This document shows positions 58,945 through 64,000 of a DNA stretch of 64,000 nt, piece after piece. The translations under genes and the position numbers were made by a program. The DNA is from Alphaproteobacteria bacterium (lineage in GTDB: Bacteria > Pseudomonadota > Alphaproteobacteria > Rhodobacterales > Rhodobacteraceae): contig JAUHVK010000008.1 of assembly GCA_030425145.1 (NCBI GenBank), positions 1-64,000 on the forward strand, in the 5' to 3' direction. Under the pieces are notes generated by a model that saw only the letters and a list, made by a program, of their open reading frames with translations, ran no database searches and was not told where the DNA came from. The stretch's first letter is position 1; the number at the start of each line of letters is the position of its first letter.

Positions 58945-58968
58945 CGGGGGGCCGTAATAGGCCCCCCG
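58945..58968 (-). terminator. Strong hairpin between dctP and dctQ
   Basis: CGGGGGGCC/GGCCCCCCG with a 6-base loop, 9 base pairs. There is no T-run. In TRAP operons such a hairpin after dctP gives more binding protein than permease by blocking decay or partly stopping transcription. Confidence 0.65.
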
Positions 58969-58979
58969 CACTTTGGAGC

Positions 58980-59960
58980 TTAGGAACCCGATCTGAGGCT
59001 CTGGATCTGCTCGATCAATTCCGCGCCACCTTCGACGGCGGTCGAGAATTCTTCATAGATCGGCCCAGAGGCTGCAACGAAAGCTTCGTTGTCGGCTTCG
59101 TTCACTTCGACGCCAGCATCGATGATCACCTGAAGCAGGTCTTTCTCAAGCTTGGCCGCGTGCTCGTAGACGAAGTCCTGGGTTTCAGAACCGCAGGCCT
59201 CAAGATCGGCGCGCACGTCTTCGGGAAGCTTCTGCCAATTGTTCTCAGAAACCAGAATGTAGCCTGGCGTGTAGACGTGACCGGTGATCGAAAGGTACTT
59301 CTGCACTTCCTGGAACTTGGCCGACGCGATCTGCGCGTAGGGGTTTTCCTGGCCGTCGATCACGTTTGTCTGCAGGGCGGTGAACACCTCGGAGAAGGAC
59401 ATCGGGCTCGGGTTTGCACCGTAGAGCTGGAACATCTTTACGCGCCATTCGCCGTTGGGTGTGCGGAGCTTGATGCCTTTCAGGTCCTCGGGCACATTGA
59501 CCGGCCGGACGTTGTTGGTGATGTGGCGGAAACCGTTCTCGAAGTAACCGATAATCCGATAGCCTTCGCCGAGTGCGGCCTCTTGGAACGTGTCACCCAG
59601 CTCGGCCTGGATGCGGCGCATGTGGTCGCGGTCCTGAACGATATAGGGCATCTCGAACACGCCGAATTCCGGCGCAACCGAAGACATCACTGATGAAGGC
59701 AGTGAGAAATCGACCTGGCCAAGCTTGAGCTTCTGCAGAAGCTCCCGGTCATTGCCCAGCTGGCTCGAGCCAAAAGTCTGGACCTCGGCCCGGTCGCCCA
59801 GCTTGCCATTGGCGCATTCTGCAAATGCGTTTACAGAAGCTTCGAAAAGCGATCCGGGGTTGCCGACATGGCCGAAGCGCAGTGTCAGGTCCGCAGCGTA
59901 GGCGCTGAGCGGCATCGCAATGCTTGCAACACCCGCCAGTAGTACGGCTTTGAAGTTCAT
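58980..59960 (-). CDS. dctP: TRAP transporter substrate-binding protein DctP
   Basis: Periplasmic solute receptor. The 326-residue protein has a signal peptide (MNFKAVLLAGVASIAMPLSAYA) and the DctP pattern FGHVGNPGSLFEASVNAFAE, the conserved arginine region LKGIKLRTPNGEWRV and VFTALQTNVIDGQENPY. The arginine binds the carboxylate of the substrate. The ligand is probably an organic acid, but its identity is not known. Confidence 0.93.
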   Translation of the reverse strand: MNFKAVLLAGVASIAMPLSAYAADLTLRFGHVGNPGSLFEASVNAFAECANGKLGDRAEVQTFGSSQLGNDRELLQKLKLGQVDFSLPSSVMSSVAPEFGVFEMPYIVQDRDHMRRIQAELGDTFQEAALGEGYRIIGYFENGFRHITNNVRPVNVPEDLKGIKLRTPNGEWRVKMFQLYGANPSPMSFSEVFTALQTNVIDGQENPYAQIASAKFQEVQKYLSITGHVYTPGYILVSENNWQKLPEDVRADLEACGSETQDFVYEHAAKLEKDLLQVIIDAGVEVNEADNEAFVAASGPIYEEFSTAVEGGAELIEQIQSLRSGS

Positions 59961-60005
59961 TTTTCTTCCTCCCTTTCCTTTTTTGCCCCCCTCCCGGGGC
60001 GTTAT

Positions 60006-61193
60006 TTATTCAGCGGCAAGCCGCTGATTGGTCGTCTCCTTGAGATACTGCATCGCGGCTTGCGCACCGCCGGATTCATGCGGAATGCCAGCCATGGCCA
60101 GTCCCATTTCCACACCGGACAATGTGGCCATCAGCATCAAGTCATTGAAATCGCCCAGGTGTCCAATGCGGAATACCTTGTCGGCGACCTTGGACAGGCC
60201 ATTGCCAAGCGAGATGTCGTAATGCTTGAGAGTGGTGGCGCGGAACGCGTCGGCGGAACAGCCCTCCGGCACCATGACCGCTGTAAGGACGCCGGATTCC
60301 TGTCCCTGTCGGGCGCAAAGCACCTCCAGGCCCCATGTGCGCACCGCTTCACGAGTTGCCGCACCATGGCGGGCATGGCGCGCAAAAACGTTGTCCAACC
60401 CTTCTTCGTGCAGCATGTCGATGGCTTCGTTCAGGCCATAAAGAAGGTTGGTCCCCGGCGTGTAGGGGAAATAACCGCTCTGGTTTGGGCCGACCATGTC
60501 GTGCCAGTCCCAATAGCTGCGCGGCATGGTGACGGATTTCGCGTGCTCCATTGCACGTTCGCTCACCGCGTTGAAGCTCAGACCCGGCGGCAACATCAGA
60601 CCTTTCTGAGAGCCCGAAACGCAGACATCCACGCCCCATTCGTCGAACCGGAAGTCGATTGAAGCAAGGCCGGAAATCGTATCCACCATCAGCAGGGCAG
60701 GGTGGCCCGCCGCGTCGATGGCTTTGCGGACTTCGGCCACGGGTGACACCGATCCAGTCGACGTTTCGTTATGTACGACGCAGACGGCTTTGATCTCGTG
60801 AGCCGTGTCCGCGCGCAGACGTGCCTCGATCCGGTCTGGCTCGGCCCCGCCGCGCCAATCGCCTTCGATAAACTCGGGCTCCAGCCCGATTTTGCGCGCC
60901 ATTTTGTTCCAGAGGGTTGCGAAATGGCCGGTTTCAAACATCAGCAGTTTGTCACCCGGCGAGCAGGTGTTGACCAGCGCGGCTTCCCACGCGCCCGTGC
61001 CCGATGAGGGGAAGATGAAAACGTTCTGCTCGGTCTTGAAGATGGTCTTCATGCCGTTGAGCGCTTTCAGACCAACCTCTGCAAAGTCGGGTCCACGATG
61101 GTCGATGGTTTGCTGGCCAATGGCCTTCAGAATCCGGTCAGGCACCGCACTTGGACCGGGGATTTGCAAGAAATGTCTGCCAGCTTGGCGCAT
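60006..61193 (-). CDS. Class V aminotransferase (serine/alanine-glyoxylate type)
   Basis: A 395-residue PLP enzyme. The PLP lysine is Lys197 in SGSQKGLMLPPG; HNETSTG and IPGPSAVP are family motifs. Relatives include serine-glyoxylate aminotransferase and the aspartate-glyoxylate BhcA of the beta-hydroxyaspartate cycle, but the other bhc genes are not beside it. It lies upstream of dctP on the same strand, so it is probably in one operon with the transporter. The start is ATG 61193. Confidence 0.85.
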   Translation of the reverse strand: MRQAGRHFLQIPGPSAVPDRILKAIGQQTIDHRGPDFAEVGLKALNGMKTIFKTEQNVFIFPSSGTGAWEAALVNTCSPGDKLLMFETGHFATLWNKMARKIGLEPEFIEGDWRGGAEPDRIEARLRADTAHEIKAVCVVHNETSTGSVSPVAEVRKAIDAAGHPALLMVDTISGLASIDFRFDEWGVDVCVSGSQKGLMLPPGLSFNAVSERAMEHAKSVTMPRSYWDWHDMVGPNQSGYFPYTPGTNLLYGLNEAIDMLHEEGLDNVFARHARHGAATREAVRTWGLEVLCARQGQESGVLTAVMVPEGCSADAFRATTLKHYDISLGNGLSKVADKVFRIGHLGDFNDLMLMATLSGVEMGLAMAGIPHESGGAQAAMQYLKETTNQRLAAE

Positions 61194-61252
61194 CGAATCG
61201 GTTTCCTCCCTTGGGCACCGTTTGTCGGCGCGATTGCTTGTTGCCAAACCGT

Positions 61253-61270
61253 AATTATGAATTCATTATT
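61253..61270. promoter_or_regulatory. 18-base near-palindrome in the divergent promoter region
   Basis: AATTATGAATTCATTATT is a palindrome apart from one mismatched pair, with a perfect core ATGAATTCAT. It lies between the aminotransferase operon and the FAD/Fe-S gene, about 60-80 bases from both starts, a fitting place for a GntR- or IclR-type repressor of both transcripts. Confidence 0.45.
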
Positions 61271-61332
61271 CAGTCAACAACAAATTTGGCGCTGAAAAAT
61301 GCGACCTGTTTTGGGGGGAGGTTCTCTGACCA

Positions 61333-64000
61333 ATGCGTGAAAACACACGTCTGTGCAGCCGCTTGCGCGCCGCAGTCTCCGGCGATGTCATGGGGGATGA
61401 TGCCTCGCGCGCCCGCTACGCCACCGATGCTTCGATTTATCAAATGGTGCCTGAGGCAGTTCTCGTCCCGCGTGATATCGAAGACGTGCAGGCTGCAATG
61501 CAGGTCGCCCGCGAAGAAGGGGTTCCGGTCCTGCCGCGGGGCGGGGGGACGTCGCAATGTGGTCAGACAGTGAACCGTGCGGTCGTGCTCGACAACACGC
61601 GGCACCTGAATGGCATTCTGGATATCGACGCCGAAAAACTGACCGCGCGGGTTCAGCCCGGTCTTGTTCTGGACGAGCTTAACCGCGCCCTCAAACCCCA
61701 CGGTCTCTGGTTCCCGGTGGACCCATCAACCGCATCGCGCTGTACACTCGGCGGGATGGCGGCGAACAATTCGTCTGGGGGCAAATCCCTGCGCTACGGG
61801 ATCATGCGCGACAATGTCCGCTCAATTTCAGCGATCCTCCCAGATGGCACCCGGGCGCGCTTCAACGGGGCCGATCCCGAACCGGGGACATACGCCGATC
61901 TGGTTGCCGACATGCGGGCACTGGGTAAGCGCGAAGCGGATGAAATCGACGCCCGTTTTCCCAAGGTGCAACGCCGAGTCGGTGGCTACAACATCGACGC
62001 TCTTGTCGGCAATGACGTGAACATGGCGCATCTGCTGGTGGGCTCTGAAGGCACGCTGGCCTATTTCACCGAACTCGAACTGAGCCTCGCGCATCTGCCG
62101 GGACAGAAGGTGACGGGCGTTTGCCATTTCCCGACCTTCTATGCCGCGATGGATGCGGCCCAGCACCTTGTCACGCTCAACCCGCAGGGCGTTGAGCTGA
62201 TCGACGATACAATGATCGCGCTGGGTCGTGACATTCCTCTGTTCCGCAAGACCATTGAGGCCTTTGTCGAGGGTGAACCCGCAGCGCTTTTGTTGGTGGA
62301 GTTCGCCGAAGGCAGTGCGGAAGGCAACGCGGCCAAGCTGGTCGAGTTGTCACAGTTGATGGGCGATCTCGGGTTCAGCTTTTCGGCCAGCGGTTCTGCC
62401 TGGGGCGGTGTCGTGCCCGTCACCGACAACGCTTTGCAGGGCGCGATTGCCGAGTACCGGAAGGCGGGCCTGAACGTGATGATGTCGATGAAAGAAGCGG
62501 GCAAGCCGATCTCGTTTGTCGAAGACTGCGCCGTCGCGCTGCCCGATCTGGCGGAATACACCCAAGGCGTGACCGACGTCTTCACCAAGTACGGCAGCAA
62601 AGGCACATGGTACGCCCATGCCTCTGTCGGGTGCCTGCATGTGCGCCCCGTTCTGAACATGCGCCAGGATGCGGACGTAAAGAAGATGCGGTCCATGGCC
62701 GAAGAGATCTTCGACCTCGTGAAGCACTACAAAGGCTCGCATTCCGGCGAACATGGCGATGGGATCGTGCGCTCGGAATTCCACCAGAAGATGTTCGGCA
62801 AGCGGATCGTTTCTGCCTTTGAAGAGGTCAAGGCCCGCTTCGATCCGCATGGTGTGATGAACCCGGGCAAGATCGTACATGCCCCGGCGATGGATGATCG
62901 GCGCGTGTTCCGCTACGGCCCGAATTACGAGGTTCCGGATTTCAAGACGGCTTTGGATTGGTCCGCATGGCCCGGCGCAGGTGGCGGTTTCCAAGGTGCG
63001 GTTGAGATGTGCAATAACAACGGTGCCTGCCGCAAACTCAAGGGCGGCGTCATGTGCCCGTCGTTCCGCGCAACGCGCAATGAACGGGATGTAACGCGTG
63101 GGCGGGCCAACACGCTGCGGTTCGCGATCAGCGGCCAGATGCCCGGCGGTTTGACCTCTGATGAGATGGCCGACACGATGAAATACTGCGTGTCGTGCAA
63201 AGGCTGTCGCCGCGAATGCCCCACGGGCGTCGACATGGCGCGCATGAAGATCGAGGTTCTGGCAGCCCGGCGGCAGAACACGGGTTTGACACTGGCCGAC
63301 AAGCTGGTGGGCTATCTGCCCCGCTATGCGCCGACAGCAGCGCGGGTTGCATGGCTGATGAACCTGCGCAATCGCCTATCGCCCGTCCGCAAACTGACCG
63401 AAAAGCTCACCGGTGTCTCGCATCGCCGCGACCTGCCGGTGTGGTCGTCCTCGCCATTCCGCGATGACGAGGCGCAGGATGCCGAGCCGCAGGTGCTGCT
63501 GTTTGCGGATGTGTTCAACCGGTACTTCGAACCCGAAAATCTGCGCGCGGCGATCCGCGTTTTGCGCGCGGCAGGACTGCGGGTCGCGGTGGCAAAAGAC
63601 GACAGCGGCCGGGCGCTTGATTGCGGCCGCACGCTGCTGGCCGTCGGCTGTGTCGACGACGCACGCGAAGAGGCGCAGCGCGTCATCGAAGCCACCCGCG
63701 ATGCGGTCGCACGTGGAATTCCGGTTGTGGGACTAGAGCCGTCCTCAATCCTTACCTTCCGAGACGAATTCCTGGGGCTTTGCCCCGGACCCGAAGCCGA
63801 GGCTCTGGCGGCCGCGACCCACACCTTCGAGGAATTCCTTGCCAAGAGTCACGATCTTCAGTTGCAGCCGTTGGACCGACCGATCTATGTGCACGGGCAT
63901 TGCCATCAGAAGGCGCAGGATGCGGTGACGCCGATGCTCGATCTGCTGCGGCGCATTCCCGGCGCGGAGGTGAACTTCATCGAAACCTCCTGCTGCGGCA
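61333..64000 (+). CDS. FAD- and Fe-S-containing 2-hydroxyacid dehydrogenase (YdiJ/GlcD-like), 3' end beyond window
   Basis: At least 889 residues, still open at the window edge. An FAD-binding PCMH-type domain comes first (LPRGGGTSQCGQTVN, LGGMAANNSSGGKSLRYG), followed by a FAD-oxidase C-terminal region (HASVGCLHVRP, HSGEHGDGIVRSEFH), then two cysteine clusters for 4Fe-4S centres (CNNNGACRK and CVSCKGCRRECPTG), and the start of the heterodisulfide-reductase-like CCG domain (GHCHQKA, SCCG). Relatives oxidise D-lactate, D-2-hydroxyglutarate or glycolate and pass electrons to quinone. The gene is divergent from the TRAP/aminotransferase operon. Confidence 0.9.
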   Translation, partial: MRENTRLCSRLRAAVSGDVMGDDASRARYATDASIYQMVPEAVLVPRDIEDVQAAMQVAREEGVPVLPRGGGTSQCGQTVNRAVVLDNTRHLNGILDIDAEKLTARVQPGLVLDELNRALKPHGLWFPVDPSTASRCTLGGMAANNSSGGKSLRYGIMRDNVRSISAILPDGTRARFNGADPEPGTYADLVADMRALGKREADEIDARFPKVQRRVGGYNIDALVGNDVNMAHLLVGSEGTLAYFTELELSLAHLPGQKVTGVCHFPTFYAAMDAAQHLVTLNPQGVELIDDTMIALGRDIPLFRKTIEAFVEGEPAALLLVEFAEGSAEGNAAKLVELSQLMGDLGFSFSASGSAWGGVVPVTDNALQGAIAEYRKAGLNVMMSMKEAGKPISFVEDCAVALPDLAEYTQGVTDVFTKYGSKGTWYAHASVGCLHVRPVLNMRQDADVKKMRSMAEEIFDLVKHYKGSHSGEHGDGIVRSEFHQKMFGKRIVSAFEEVKARFDPHGVMNPGKIVHAPAMDDRRVFRYGPNYEVPDFKTALDWSAWPGAGGGFQGAVEMCNNNGACRKLKGGVMCPSFRATRNERDVTRGRANTLRFAISGQMPGGLTSDEMADTMKYCVSCKGCRRECPTGVDMARMKIEVLAARRQNTGLTLADKLVGYLPRYAPTAARVAWLMNLRNRLSPVRKLTEKLTGVSHRRDLPVWSSSPFRDDEAQDAEPQVLLFADVFNRYFEPENLRAAIRVLRAAGLRVAVAKDDSGRALDCGRTLLAVGCVDDAREEAQRVIEATRDAVARGIPVVGLEPSSILTFRDEFLGLCPGPEAEALAAATHTFEEFLAKSHDLQLQPLDRPIYVHGHCHQKAQDAVTPMLDLLRRIPGAEVNFIETSCCG

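Noticed and set aside
60006-61193. BhcA of the beta-hydroxyaspartate cycle
   Set aside because: Family is the same, but no hydroxyaspartate aldolase, dehydratase or imine reductase genes lie beside it.

Overview
The window looks like the chromosome of a marine member of the Rhodobacteraceae (roseobacter group, Alphaproteobacteria). The main reasons are: a DddP-type DMSP lyase with its full metal-binding set; a holin/endolysin pair of the kind that releases gene transfer agents; the gene order trpG-trpD-trpC-moaC-moeA-lexA-comEC-gltX-gltA; an alphaproteobacterial LexA box (GTTC-N7-GTTC); a zwf-pgl-pgi operon with a LacI-type operator; and a homocysteine methyltransferase kept apart from its corrinoid protein. 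Coding density is high and most genes are GC-rich with alphaproteobacterial codon use.

Layout. 0-0.13 kb: edge of an IS30-like insertion sequence. 0.2-3.6 kb: acyltransferase, murI, argC, ccmE. 3.7-12.0 kb (mostly minus strand): enolase, three EamA transporters, a Fur-family regulator, a DUF533 protein, SelO, a GNAT enzyme and a nucleoside hydrolase. 12.2-16.0 kb: zwf-pgl-pgi, the entry to the Entner-Doudoroff pathway. 16.0-18.2 kb: thioesterase, cupin, then the endolysin/holin cassette. 18.3-21.6 kb: ccmF, ccmH, an enoyl-CoA hydratase. 21.6-32.7 kb: citrate synthase, GltX, ComEC, LexA and a tightly overlapped trp/moa operon that contains ung. 32.8-44 kb: a deacetylase-like envelope protein, the corrinoid/homocysteine methyl-transfer group, a radical SAM protein, a hydrolase-OsmC fusion, DddP, a DUF3445 protein and a lytic transglycosylase. 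44-49.3 kb: two unknown proteins, glnB-glnA with NtrC-like sites upstream, nnr and tRNA-Leu. 49.5-53.5 kb: a RimK/RimB/M14-peptidase group that ends in a broken mgtE fused to the cut end of a DUF481 gene. 53.6-56.6 kb: a sparse stretch with a LysR regulator, DUF992, an orphan protein and several hairpins. 56.6-64 kb: a TRAP-transporter catabolic cluster (heme-binding protein, DctMQP, class V aminotransferase, divergent FAD/Fe-S dehydrogenase) that runs off the window.

How it works together. Central carbon is prominent: zwf, pgl, pgi and eno carry related TAGCGCTAAC palindromes placed as expected for one LacI-type regulator that represses zwf and activates eno. gltA and gltX lie nearby, and nitrogen assimilation (glnBA) has its own control. 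DddP would release DMS and acrylate from algal DMSP, while Bmt plus the corrinoid protein look like parts of a split methionine synthase. Paired palindromes with a CGTCGACG-like core recur at gene ends through the window and may be terminators or a dispersed repeat family.
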